From contig NZ_JYFE01000041.1 in assembly GCF_000877395.1 (NCBI RefSeq), forward strand, positions 124,001 to 188,000: 64,000 nucleotides of DNA, read 5' to 3'. Made by a program: the position numbers and the translations under genes. Position 1 is the stretch's first letter; each line of letters starts with the position of its first letter. This document shows, in pieces, positions 44,817 to 52,598 of the stretch. Source of the stretch: Jannaschia aquimarina (lineage in GTDB: Bacteria; Pseudomonadota; Alphaproteobacteria; Rhodobacterales; Rhodobacteraceae). The notes under the pieces are model-generated. The model was not told the origin of the DNA and searched no databases. It saw only the letters and a list, made by a program, of their open reading frames with translations.

Positions 44817-46595
44817 TCATTCGGCGGCGACGTTCATGTCGTCTTTCGAGATCCCCGCGACCTGGACCGGCTTCTTCATCGCGTCGCGGCGGAAGGGTTC
44901 GCCCAGTTCCTGGTTCAGCATCACCTCGATGAGCGTGGTGCGGTTGTCCTTCATCTGTGCGCGGATCGCCTCGGCCAGCGCCTCGGTCAGCTCGTCCATG
45001 GTGCGGACCTGCACGCCGATCAGGCCACAGGCCTGCGCGATGCCCGCATAGGAGACCTTGGTGTCGAGTTCGGTACCCACGAAATTGTCGTCGAACCAGA
45101 GGGTCGAGTTCCGCTTTTCTGCGCCCCACTGGTAGTTGCGGAACACGATCTGCGTGATGGCCGGCCATTCCTCGCGCCCGATGGCGGTCAGCTCGTTCAC
45201 CGCGATGCCGAAAGCGCCGTCCCCAGCGAACCCCACGACGGGGACGTCCGGCTGGCCGATCTTGGCGCCAACGATGGAGGGCAGGCCGTAGCCGCAAGGG
45301 CCGAAGAGGCCGGGGGCTAGGTATTTCCGGCCGGCGTCGAAATCGGGATAGGCGTTGCCGATGGCGCAGTTGTTGCCGATGTCGCTGGAGATGATGGCGT
45401 CGCGGGGCAGGGCCGCCTGGATCGCGCGCCAGGCCATGCGGGGGCTCATCCAGTCGGGCTTGGCGTCGCGGGCGCGCTGGTTCCAGGTGGTGCCGGGATC
45501 GTCTTCTTCGTGGTCGAGGGACGACAGCTCCTGCTTCCAGCGCGATTTCGTGTCGGCGATGACGGCCTTGCGGTCGGCGCGGCCCGCATCGCCCGCGTCG
45601 TCGGCGAGGTTTTCCAGGATGCCGGACGCCACCTTGGCGGCATCGCCGACGATGCCGACGCTGACCTTCTTGGTGAGGCCGATGCGGTCGGGATTGATGT
45701 CGACCTGAATGACCTTGGCGTCCTTGGGCCAGTAGTCGATGCCGTATCCGGGCAGGGTCGAGAACGGGTTGAGACGGGTGCCGAGCGCCAGCACGACGTC
45801 GGCCTTGGAGATCAGCTCCATCCCCGCCTTGGAGCCGTTATAGCCCAGCGGCCCGGCAAAGAGCGGGTGCGCGCCCGGGAAGGCGTCGTTGTGCTGGTAG
45901 CCCACGCAGACCGGTGCATCGAGACGTTCGGCCAAGGCCTTCGACGCCTTGATCCCGCCGTCGGAAAGGACCGTGCCGACCCCGTTGAGGATGACCGGGA
46001 ACTTCGCCGACGACAGCAGGTCGGCGGCCGCCTTGACGCTGTTCTCGCCGCCCGGCGAATGCTCGAACTCGATGGGGTCGGGGATGTCGATATCGACGAC
46101 CTGGGTCCAGAAGTCGCGGGGCACGTTGATCTGCGCGGGCGCGCTGGCGCGGTGGGCCTTGGCGATGACGCGGGTGAGGACCTCGGCGATGCGGGAGGGG
46201 TCGCGGACCTCTTCCTGATAGGCGACCATGTCCTCGAAAAGCTTCATCTGCTCGACTTCTTGGAAGCCGCCCTGACCGATGGTCTTGTTGGCCGCCTGGG
46301 GCGTCACCAGCAGCAGCGGCGTGTGGTTCCAGTAGGCCGTCTTCACGGCGGTGACGAAGTTGGTGATGCCGGGGCCGTTCTGGGCGATCATCATGCACAT
46401 CTCGCCCGTGGCGCGGGTATAGCCGTCGGCCATGAAGCCCGCGCTGCCCTCGTGCGCGCAATCCCAGAAGGTGATGCCGGCGGTCGGGAACAGGTCCGAG
46501 ATCGGCATCATGGCGGAGCCGATGATCCCGAAGGCATGACGGATGCCATGGCGCTGGAGGACTTTGACGAAGGCTTCCTCGGTGGTCATCTTCAT
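44817..46595 (-). CDS. xsc: Sulfoacetaldehyde acetyltransferase
   Basis: Thiamine-diphosphate enzyme that splits sulfoacetaldehyde with phosphate to acetyl phosphate and sulfite, the C-S bond cleavage step of taurine breakdown. It has 592 residues from ATG at 46595 (MKMTTEEAFVKVLQRHGI), with AGGAG eight bases upstream. Family sequence is very clear: IAQNGPGITNFVTAVKTAYW near residue 75, ANKTIGQGGFQEVEQM, and the cofactor-binding GDGAFG near residue 450 with NYQWGAEKRN following. It is the first gene of the operon xsc-pta-ackA-exporter-soeABC, with a candidate TauR site 116 bp upstream. Confidence 0.97.
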   Translation of the reverse strand: MKMTTEEAFVKVLQRHGIRHAFGIIGSAMMPISDLFPTAGITFWDCAHEGSAGFMADGYTRATGEMCMMIAQNGPGITNFVTAVKTAYWNHTPLLLVTPQAANKTIGQGGFQEVEQMKLFEDMVAYQEEVRDPSRIAEVLTRVIAKAHRASAPAQINVPRDFWTQVVDIDIPDPIEFEHSPGGENSVKAAADLLSSAKFPVILNGVGTVLSDGGIKASKALAERLDAPVCVGYQHNDAFPGAHPLFAGPLGYNGSKAGMELISKADVVLALGTRLNPFSTLPGYGIDYWPKDAKVIQVDINPDRIGLTKKVSVGIVGDAAKVASGILENLADDAGDAGRADRKAVIADTKSRWKQELSSLDHEEDDPGTTWNQRARDAKPDWMSPRMAWRAIQAALPRDAIISSDIGNNCAIGNAYPDFDAGRKYLAPGLFGPCGYGLPSIVGAKIGQPDVPVVGFAGDGAFGIAVNELTAIGREEWPAITQIVFRNYQWGAEKRNSTLWFDDNFVGTELDTKVSYAGIAQACGLIGVQVRTMDELTEALAEAIRAQMKDNRTTLIEVMLNQELGEPFRRDAMKKPVQVAGISKDDMNVAAE

Positions 46596-46710
46596 GGGCC
46601 GACTCCTGCTGGCAGCGGGCGCGCCTGACGCGCGGGAATTACGGGTGGCGGCGCCCTCCCCGGCGCCTGAGCCGTTGTGTTCAGAATCTACGGTCCGGAT
46701 CAAGGGGTCG

Positions 46711-46743
46711 ATAGGGCCAGACGACCGGTGGGCCTAAGGCCAG
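46711..46743 (-). promoter_or_regulatory. Candidate TauR operator upstream of xsc (direct repeats, 23-bp period)
   Basis: On the minus strand CTGGCCTTAG (46743-46734) is followed at a 23-bp period by CTGGCCCTAT (46720-46711). Both resemble the CTGGACYTAA direct repeats that I recall for Rhodobacter capsulatus TauR. It overlaps the tauR stop codon and lies 116 bp before the xsc ATG. The same CTGGCCCTAT half-site recurs at 51346-51355. Confidence 0.65.
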
Positions 46744-48224
46744 ACGGCCTGGGCCGATCCGGCCAACCGGGCGGTTTCCCGCGCGATGCGGGCGATGCCC
46801 TCCGGGATGTCCTCGGAGGCGATGGACGAATAGGCGAGGCGGTAGAACGGCCCCGGGCGCGGGTCGGAGAAGAAGGCATCCGCGGGTTCGATCAGGACGC
46901 CGCGGGCGCGCAGGCGGTCCGCAAGGTCGATGGCCCGGACGCCCTCGGGCGCGCGCATCCAGAAGGATGAGCCACCGAAGGCATTCGCGCGCGCCGGAGC
47001 CAGGCCATGTGTGTCCATGGCGGCCTGCGCGGCGGCGCGGCGGTCGCGGAAGGCCCGGGTCATGCGCGCCACCTGCGCGTCCCAGTGGCCCTGGGCGAGG
47101 AAGTAGGCCGCGGTGCGCTGGACGTGGCCGGGAACGTGGCGCAGGACGAGGCCGCGCAGGGCACGCAATTCGCGGATCACGGGCTCGGCGGCGACGAGGT
47201 ATCCCAGGCGCAGGCCCGGAAAGAGCGACTTGGCGAACGAGCCGATATAAATAACCCGGCCCGTGCGATCGAGCGATTTGAGCGCGGGCAGGGGCGGTGT
47301 GACGAAGCCCAGTTCGAACTCGTAATCGTCCTCGACGATCAGCATCTCGCGCCGCTCGGCCAATGCGAGCAGGGCGCGGCGGCGGGCGAGCGGCATCGTC
47401 ACGCCGGTGGGGCAATGGTGGCTGGGCGTCACGAACAGGACGTCCGCCCCCTCGGGCACCTGACCGGGAGGCAGCCCGCCGCCATCGACCGCAACTTCCT
47501 GCGCGATGCAGCGGCCGAGTTGCAGGATCTCGCGCAGGGCGGGGTAGCAGGGGCGCTCCATCACCGCGGTGCGCCGCTGCGTGAGCAGGACCTGCGCCGC
47601 CATCCAGAGCGCGTTCTGCGCGCCCATCGTCACCAGCACCTCTTCGGGGCGGGCGTCGATACCGCGGCGGGGCAGGATGCGGGTGGTGATCTGCTCGACC
47701 AGATAGGGGTCGTCGCGGGCATAAGCGTCTTCGGAGAGGGGGCCGAAATCGCGCGAGCCAAGCGCCTGGAGCGCGCAGCGCCGCCAATTGCCGTGATCGA
47801 AGAGCCGCTGGTCGGTCTGGCCGTAGATGAAGGGATACGGATAGCGCCGCCAATCCGCCGGGCGGGCCAGTGGCGCCGGGTCGGGAAAGCGCTGGCCCAG
47901 GGCGCGCGACCAGTCCACACCGCCGCGCGCCGGCCGGGCCGCGCGCGGGACGGGCGCGGGCGTCGGCGCATTGGGCGACACGAACGTGCCGGACCGGCCG
48001 CGGGAGACGAGGTAGTCGTTGGCAACGAGATCGGCATAGGCCAGCGTCACGGTGATGCGGCTGAGGCCCAGATGGCGGGCCAGCGCGCGGCTGGACGGCA
48101 TCCGGTCGCCCGGCCGCATCCGGCCCGCGAGAACGCCGCGCGTCACCGCGTCCTGCACCTGCCGTTGCAGCGTCGCCCCCTGAGCGGGGCCGAGCACGAA
48201 CGATTCGACGGGGATCCGGGCCAT
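46734..48224 (-). CDS. tauR: MocR-family taurine-responsive regulator TauR
   Basis: A 496-residue transcription factor with two parts. The N-terminal GntR winged helix (about residues 15-80) has MPSSRALARHLGLSRITV and ends YLVSRGRSGTFV. The aminotransferase-fold domain (about residues 115-490) has the PLP-Lys motif GSFAKSLFPGLRLGY near residue 310, plus SHHCPTGVTMP and EDDYEFELGF. In relatives it activates taurine genes when taurine is present. It is placed between tpa (with four small genes intervening) and xsc, all on the minus strand. A candidate operator sits directly before its start codon. Confidence 0.92.
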   Translation of the reverse strand: MARIPVESFVLGPAQGATLQRQVQDAVTRGVLAGRMRPGDRMPSSRALARHLGLSRITVTLAYADLVANDYLVSRGRSGTFVSPNAPTPAPVPRAARPARGGVDWSRALGQRFPDPAPLARPADWRRYPYPFIYGQTDQRLFDHGNWRRCALQALGSRDFGPLSEDAYARDDPYLVEQITTRILPRRGIDARPEEVLVTMGAQNALWMAAQVLLTQRRTAVMERPCYPALREILQLGRCIAQEVAVDGGGLPPGQVPEGADVLFVTPSHHCPTGVTMPLARRRALLALAERREMLIVEDDYEFELGFVTPPLPALKSLDRTGRVIYIGSFAKSLFPGLRLGYLVAAEPVIRELRALRGLVLRHVPGHVQRTAAYFLAQGHWDAQVARMTRAFRDRRAAAQAAMDTHGLAPARANAFGGSSFWMRAPEGVRAIDLADRLRARGVLIEPADAFFSDPRPGPFYRLAYSSIASEDIPEGIARIARETARLAGSAQAVWP

Positions 48225-48226
48225 GT

Positions 48227-48258
48227 CTGGACCGATAGCGCGGCCGGGTTGGCCTTAT
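48227..48258. promoter_or_regulatory. Candidate TauR operator at the tauR start (direct repeats, 22-bp period)
   Basis: On the plus strand CTGGACCGAT (48227-48236) and TTGGCCTTAT (48249-48258) begin 22 bp apart, three bases before the tauR ATG. The first half-site differs by one base from GTGGACCGAT at 51369-51378. The orientation is opposite to transcription of tauR, so autoregulation by blocking is plausible. By-eye match only. Confidence 0.45.
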
Positions 48259-48286
48259 GAAGGGGTGTTGTGGCCGGGTGCCGCGA

Positions 48287-48520
48287 TCAGCGGCGGCGGC
48301 GGAACCAGCGGTCGGTGGCGCCGGTCATGGGGGCGAGGATGATCGCCATCAGCAGCCAGAACGTGATCCGCACCGCAGAGCCGCCGTCATTCGCCGTGGT
48401 CGTCGCAAAGCGCGAGACATCGTTGATCAGAAGGAAGCAGGTGAAGGCCGTCGACAGGATCACGCCCATGGCGAGGCAATCGAGCCATTCGTTCAGGACC
48501 TGACGAACGTGCCGGTTCAT
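48287..48520 (-). CDS. Small membrane protein A', 77 residues, function unknown
   Basis: Two hydrophobic segments (about residues 14-34 and 52-70) and a basic C-terminal tail (DRWFRRRR). Near residue 12 it has LDCLAMGVILSTAF ... LLIND, which mirrors LDSLAIGVVVSTLL ... LLD in the protein encoded at 49588-49806, so the two appear homologous. The start is ATG at 48520; the ribosome site is weak. It lies 62 bp upstream of tauR on the same strand. No known family or function. Confidence 0.7.
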   Translation of the reverse strand: MNRHVRQVLNEWLDCLAMGVILSTAFTCFLLINDVSRFATTTANDGGSAVRITFWLLMAIILAPMTGATDRWFRRRR

Positions 48521-48595
48521 GAGGGCTCATCTAGGCCGGAGCTTCCTAACATCCAGTAAAGAAGCCGAAATCCGGCTTTCCACGCGGCTGTCATG

Positions 48596-48961
48596 TCAGA
48601 AGCCGAGATCAATGGAGCGGATCGTCGCTTCGTCGAAAAGGGCGGACAGAGGTGCGGCCACATCGGTGATCGCGACGTAGAGAATGACCCCTCCGATCGC
48701 CAGAACGACCAGCGGGGCAGGCGCCTTCGATTGCTTCCGCGCCGGAGCGGCGGCGCCCCAGGCGGGCGCGGGACGAGGAGCCGCCTTGGCGGATGCAGGG
48801 GCGGTGGCGGCCCGGACCTTGGACGGTCTTTCGGAGCGGACGACCGGCGCGCTGCCGGATCTTGCCTGCGCGGTCCCGCGCATATTCGTGATCGGCCCCT
48901 CGTCGCGCGGAACCGCGTTGCGGGGGTGCCTGGTGTCGAGCGGGTGGAACGACTTCGCCAT
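48596..48961 (-). CDS. HPLD-motif single-pass membrane protein B', 121 residues, function unknown
   Basis: The start is ATG at 48961 (MAKSFHPLDTRHP); upstream codons of the longer frame look non-coding. The N terminus has FHPLDTRHPRN ... GPITNMRG, shared with the neighbour at 49110-49538. A basic, Ala/Pro-rich linker (about residues 30-88) leads to one hydrophobic segment (about residues 88-112, LVVLAIGGVILYVAI). A short acidic end follows. I know no named family. Probably a membrane-tethered protein with a cytoplasmic motif; topology is inferred. Confidence 0.65.
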   Translation of the reverse strand: MAKSFHPLDTRHPRNAVPRDEGPITNMRGTAQARSGSAPVVRSERPSKVRAATAPASAKAAPRPAPAWGAAAPARKQSKAPAPLVVLAIGGVILYVAITDVAAPLSALFDEATIRSIDLGF

Positions 48962-49109
48962 GCCGATCCCATGGCGGGCGAATGCGGCAGGGATTTGGCC
49001 GCCCGGCGCCGCGCCGCCGCTTGGCGAGGAGGGGTGTGGCCCCACGGGGCGTTGCCCGGCGATCCGGGTCCGGGGGCCTGGGGTGCGGCGAGCAGTATGC
49101 CGCCCGCTC

Positions 49110-49538
49110 TCAGGGTGTCTCGCCGTCCCGTGTCAGGACGTCCCAAACGGCCTGGAGATATGTCTTCGGCTCGTAGACCGTGAGCCCGAGAACGGTCACG
49201 CCCGTATCGGGATCGCCGACTTGGCCGACGGTCGGATTGGAGAGGGTGAAGAGCAGCAGATACAGCGCGACGGCGGCCAGCACGCTGAGGATCATCGCGG
49301 GCGCGCTCCTGCCTTCGGCGCGCTGGCGGGCGCTTTCCCCGCGGAACAGGGCCAGAACGGCGGCGCCGGGCAGGAACAGCCTTGCCCAGAGCGGGACGCT
49401 GCGCCGTGCCTCGCGCTCGGCCGACCGGACGCGCGCCTTGCGTGCCTTCGCCTCGGCGCGCATGTCGACGATGGGACCGTCCGCAGGTGGAGGGGGCGCG
49501 GAGCGATTGCGTTCGTCGAGAGGGTGCAGCTTTCGCAT
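49110..49538 (-). CDS. HPLD-motif membrane protein B, 142 residues, function unknown
   Basis: The start is ATG at 49538 (MRKLHPLDERNRS). The N-terminal HPLDER ... DGPIVDMR matches the sister protein B'. A strongly basic stretch (about residues 50-70, KARKARVRSAEREARR) precedes two hydrophobic segments (about residues 72-92 and 105-125). The C terminus (residues 126-142) is soluble. Adjacent genes on the same strand are a two-helix membrane protein (49588-49806) and B'. I do not recognise the family. Confidence 0.65.
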   Translation of the reverse strand: MRKLHPLDERNRSAPPPPADGPIVDMRAEAKARKARVRSAEREARRSVPLWARLFLPGAAVLALFRGESARQRAEGRSAPAMILSVLAAVALYLLLFTLSNPTVGQVGDPDTGVTVLGLTVYEPKTYLQAVWDVLTRDGETP

Positions 49539-49587
49539 GCCGGACCTGATCGCCTCGAAATCGAGCCGGATTGGGTCGGTGCGCGGG

Positions 49588-49806
49588 CTATTCCTCGTCC
49601 CGGCCAAGCAGGACGAGCGTGCCGATCGGCGCCGCCAGCATGGCGAGATGGGCCCAGACGACGGTCAGCATCAATGGCCCCATGGCCCGCAGCCCCTCGC
49701 GTGCCCCGAAGATGTCGAGCAGCATCATGGCTTCGAGCAGAAGGGTCGACACCACGACGCCGATGGCGAGGCTGTCGAGCAGGATCCTGGTCGGTCCGTC
49801 CTTCAT
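49588..49806 (-). CDS. Small membrane protein A, 72 residues, function unknown
   Basis: Two hydrophobic segments (about residues 10-32 and 42-66) and an acidic end (GRDEE). LLDSLAIGVVVSTLLLEAM near residue 9 matches the start of the protein encoded at 48287-48520. ATG at 49806 lies 39 bp after the tpa stop on the same strand, so it can be read from the tpa promoter. It opens an A-B-B'-A' set of four small genes between tpa and tauR. Confidence 0.68.
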   Translation of the reverse strand: MKDGPTRILLDSLAIGVVVSTLLLEAMMLLDIFGAREGLRAMGPLMLTVVWAHLAMLAAPIGTLVLLGRDEE

Positions 49807-49845
49807 CTCTAAGGACTTAGCCGGCCCCGGAGGGCCGGCAAGGCA

Positions 49846-51240
49846 TCAGGAGAGGACGCGGCCCATCGCCTCGTCAACCGAGGCGGTGATGGCGTCGATG
49901 TCGTCGGCCGTCGCGATCAGCGCCGGGCTGAAGAGCAGGCAGTTGTTGCGCTTGGGGACCGAGCGGTTCGACGCCCCGATCACGTAGCCCTGCTGCATGC
50001 AGTCGGCGGCAATGGCCTTGACCTGCGCCTCCGGCAGAGGCTCTCGCGTGTCGCGGTCGGCGACGAGTTCGATGCCGCAGAAGAGGCCCTTGCCGCGCAC
50101 GTCCCCGATGGCTGCGTGGCGTTCGGCCAGCGCGTGAAGGTTGTCCAGCAGGCGTTCGCCCATGGCCTGCGTGTTCCGGAGCAGGTCCTCGGTCTCGATG
50201 ATCTCCATGTTCTTGAGGGCTGCGACGGGCCCGGCGGCGCACCCCCCGAAGGTGGAGACGGCGCGGAAGAAGTTCATCGGATCGTCGGGGGCGGATTTGA
50301 AGGTGTCGAACACCTCTTCGGTCGTCGCGACGCAGGAGATGGCGGCATAGCCCGAGGCGACACCCTTCGCCATTGTCACGATATCGGGGCGCACGCCGTA
50401 ATGCTGGTAGCCGAACCAGGTGCCCGTCCGGCCGATGCCGCAGACGACCTCGTCGATGTGGAGGATCAGGTCGTATTTGTCGACGATCTCCTGCACGCGC
50501 TCCCAGTAGCCGGGGGGCGGGACGATGACGCCGCCGCCTGCCGTGATCGGCTCGAGACAGATGGCACCGACGGTATCGGGGCCTTCGGCGAGGATGACCT
50601 CTTCGATGGCGTCGGCGGCGCGGCGGCCGTAATCCTCTCCGGACAGGTCGCCCCAGCCCTGGTCGTGCTTGCGGTATTCGAGGCAGTGAGGGACGCGCAC
50701 GAAGCCGGGGGCGAAGGGGCCGTATTGCTCGTTGCGTTCGTCCTGACCCCCGGCGGACATGCAGCCGATGGTGGTGCCGTGATAGTCGCGGTCACGGTAG
50801 AGGATCTTCCACTTCTTGCCACCGTGGCGCGTCTGGGCGATCTGGCGGATCATCTTGAACGCCTGCTCGTTCGCCTCGGATCCGGAATTGGTGTAGAAGA
50901 CGCGGCTGAGCCCCGGCATCTTGTCGAGAAGCCGTTCCGCGAACAGCGATCCCGGAATGCTGCCAAGGGTTTGCGCGAAGTAGTTCATCTTGACGAGCTG
51001 GTCGCGGACGGCATCCGCGATCTCTGTCCGGCCGTAGCCGACATTGACCGTCCAGACGCCGCCGGACACGGCGTCGAGATGTTCCTTGCCGTGCTGGTCC
51101 CAGACGCGCATCCCCTTGCCCTCGACGATGATCCGGGGATCCGTCGTCTCGAGCGATTTGTGGGGCATGAGGTGGTGCCAGATATGGGCACGGTCCGCCT
51201 CGACCACATGGCTCAGGTCGTTCGCGTTGAAATCCTTCAT
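49846..51240 (-). CDS. tpa: Taurine--pyruvate aminotransferase
   Basis: PLP enzyme that moves the amino group of taurine to pyruvate, giving sulfoacetaldehyde and alanine. It has 464 residues from ATG at 51240 (MKDFNANDLSHVVEADRAHIWHH), preceded by GGAGGT. Class III aminotransferase motifs are present: YTNSGSEANEQAFKM near residue 110, YHGTTIG, the cofactor Asp in HIDEVVCGIGRTG near residue 245, and the PLP Lys in TMAKGVASGY near residue 280. It is divergent from tauABC, and a candidate TauR site lies 106 bp upstream of its start. No alanine dehydrogenase gene accompanies it. Confidence 0.94.
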   Translation of the reverse strand: MKDFNANDLSHVVEADRAHIWHHLMPHKSLETTDPRIIVEGKGMRVWDQHGKEHLDAVSGGVWTVNVGYGRTEIADAVRDQLVKMNYFAQTLGSIPGSLFAERLLDKMPGLSRVFYTNSGSEANEQAFKMIRQIAQTRHGGKKWKILYRDRDYHGTTIGCMSAGGQDERNEQYGPFAPGFVRVPHCLEYRKHDQGWGDLSGEDYGRRAADAIEEVILAEGPDTVGAICLEPITAGGGVIVPPPGYWERVQEIVDKYDLILHIDEVVCGIGRTGTWFGYQHYGVRPDIVTMAKGVASGYAAISCVATTEEVFDTFKSAPDDPMNFFRAVSTFGGCAAGPVAALKNMEIIETEDLLRNTQAMGERLLDNLHALAERHAAIGDVRGKGLFCGIELVADRDTREPLPEAQVKAIAADCMQQGYVIGASNRSVPKRNNCLLFSPALIATADDIDAITASVDEAMGRVLS

Positions 51241-51345
51241 CACTGACCTCCGGGACTGATCTGGCGAGGGGCGTGGCCCGCCCGTCTTCGCACAGCGCAC
51301 GAATATCATGCCGCCCGCAAGTAGGGCAGCGAAATCGTGAGCGGG

Positions 51346-51378
51346 ATAGGGCCAGATTATCCGTCAGGATCGGTCCAC
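51346..51378 (-). promoter_or_regulatory. Candidate TauR operator between tpa and tauA (direct repeats, 23-bp period)
   Basis: On the minus strand GTGGACCGAT (51378-51369) is followed with a 23-bp period by CTGGCCCTAT (51355-51346). The second half-site is identical to one at the xsc operator, and the distance to the tpa start (106 bp) is close to that at xsc (116 bp). The site could serve the divergent tauABC genes too (tauA ATG 145 bp away). Confidence 0.6.
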
Positions 51379-51522
51379 ATCGGGGAAGTGACGCCGGGTC
51401 GCTTGTCAGCGCTCTCGCGTCGCGCTTAGGCTCTGCTTGCGTGGACGCCCCTGCGATGCTGGGGTGCAGATCAAGGCGGCCGAGAGAGATGCCGCCCGAC
51501 ACATATCCAACGGGAGACCGAC

Positions 51523-52530
51523 ATGACCCTGAAATCCAAGCTGATGGGCGCCGCAGCCGCGGTGGCCGCGCTGTCCGGCGCGCAGATGGCGATGGCAGAC
51601 GCCCATCTTGAAGAAATCACGGTGGGCTACTTCCTGGAATGGCCGATGCCGTTCCTGGCCGCAAAGGCGTCCGGCGCCTATGACGAGGCCCTGGGTGTGA
51701 CGGTGAACTGGGTCAGCTTCGACACCGGCACCGCGATGAGCGCCGCGATGGCCTCGGGCGACGTGCAGATCAGCGTCAGCCAGGGTGTGCCGCCCTTCGT
51801 GGTCGCCACCAGCGCGGGCCAGAACCTGCAAATCGTCGACGTGGCCGTCAGCTATGCCGACAACGACAATTGCGTCGTCCGGGAGGATCTGGAGATCACC
51901 GCCGACAACGCGGCGGACCTGTCGGGCAAGAAGGCCGCCGTGCCATTGGGCACCGCGGCGCATTACGGCTTCCTGCGCCAGATGGAGCATTTCGACGTCG
52001 ACATCTCGACCATGGAGGTCGTCGACATGGCCCCGCCAGAGGGCGCGGCCGCGCTGGATCAGGGATCGGTGGACATGGCCTGCGGCTGGGGCGGATCGCT
52101 GAACCGCATGAAGGAGGCGGGGAACATCCTGCTGACCGGCGCCGAGAAGCAGGAGCTGGGCATCCTAGTCTTCGACGTGACCTCGGCCCCGGCCGAGTTC
52201 GTGGCCGAGAACCCGGATCTGGTCGCTGCCTTCGTAAAGGCGACGGCGGACGCGAATGCGGAATGGGCGGCAAACCCCACGGACGAGATGCTGGCCGTCA
52301 TCGCCGACGAATCCGGCATGGACACCGAGGCGACGCAGGCCTCGCTCGACACGTTCGAGTTCCCGACCATCGATCAGCAGCTGTCCGACGCCTGGCTGGG
52401 CGCCAATGCGGCGACCTTCATGAAGGGCGTGGCGGACGTCTTCGTCGAGGCGGGATCGATTCCCTCGGCGCTGGACAGCTATGAAGACCTGATCAACGTC
52501 GAGCCGCTACAGGACGCGCAGGGCATGTGA
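51523..52530 (+). CDS. tauA: Taurine ABC transporter substrate-binding protein
   Basis: Periplasmic binding protein of 335 residues. A signal peptide (about residues 1-26, ending AQMAMADA) precedes the NMT1/SsuA-type fold: ITVGYFLEWPMPFLAAKASG, then VNWVSFDTGTAMSAAMASGDVQ, which resembles TauA proteins. It has a GGGAGA ribosome site. It is the first gene of a plus-strand tauABC operon divergent from tpa. A hairpin follows its stop. Taurine as ligand is inferred from the locus. Confidence 0.92.
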   Translation: MTLKSKLMGAAAAVAALSGAQMAMADAHLEEITVGYFLEWPMPFLAAKASGAYDEALGVTVNWVSFDTGTAMSAAMASGDVQISVSQGVPPFVVATSAGQNLQIVDVAVSYADNDNCVVREDLEITADNAADLSGKKAAVPLGTAAHYGFLRQMEHFDVDISTMEVVDMAPPEGAAALDQGSVDMACGWGGSLNRMKEAGNILLTGAEKQELGILVFDVTSAPAEFVAENPDLVAAFVKATADANAEWAANPTDEMLAVIADESGMDTEATQASLDTFEFPTIDQQLSDAWLGANAATFMKGVADVFVEAGSIPSALDSYEDLINVEPLQDAQGM

Positions 52531-52536
52531 TCGGCG

Positions 52537-52561
52537 CCGGGGGCGGCCTCGTCGCCCCCGG
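52537..52561 (+). other. Stem-loop between tauA and tauB
   Basis: CCGGGGGCG (52537-52545) pairs perfectly with CGCCCCCGG (52553-52561) across a 7-nt loop, seven bases after the tauA stop. There is no T tract. It probably lets binding protein be made in excess of the ATPase and permease; a similar hairpin follows the other binding-protein gene at 3641-3665. Confidence 0.55.
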
Positions 52562-52598
52562 TCAATCGGCCCCCGAGAGCGGGGCAAGGGGGACAGGG

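Noticed and set aside
48287-49806. Mobile element or toxin-antitoxin set for the four small genes
   Set aside because: All are on one strand with hydrophobic or linker-rich products, no transposase, inverted ends, nuclease or DNA-binding motifs.
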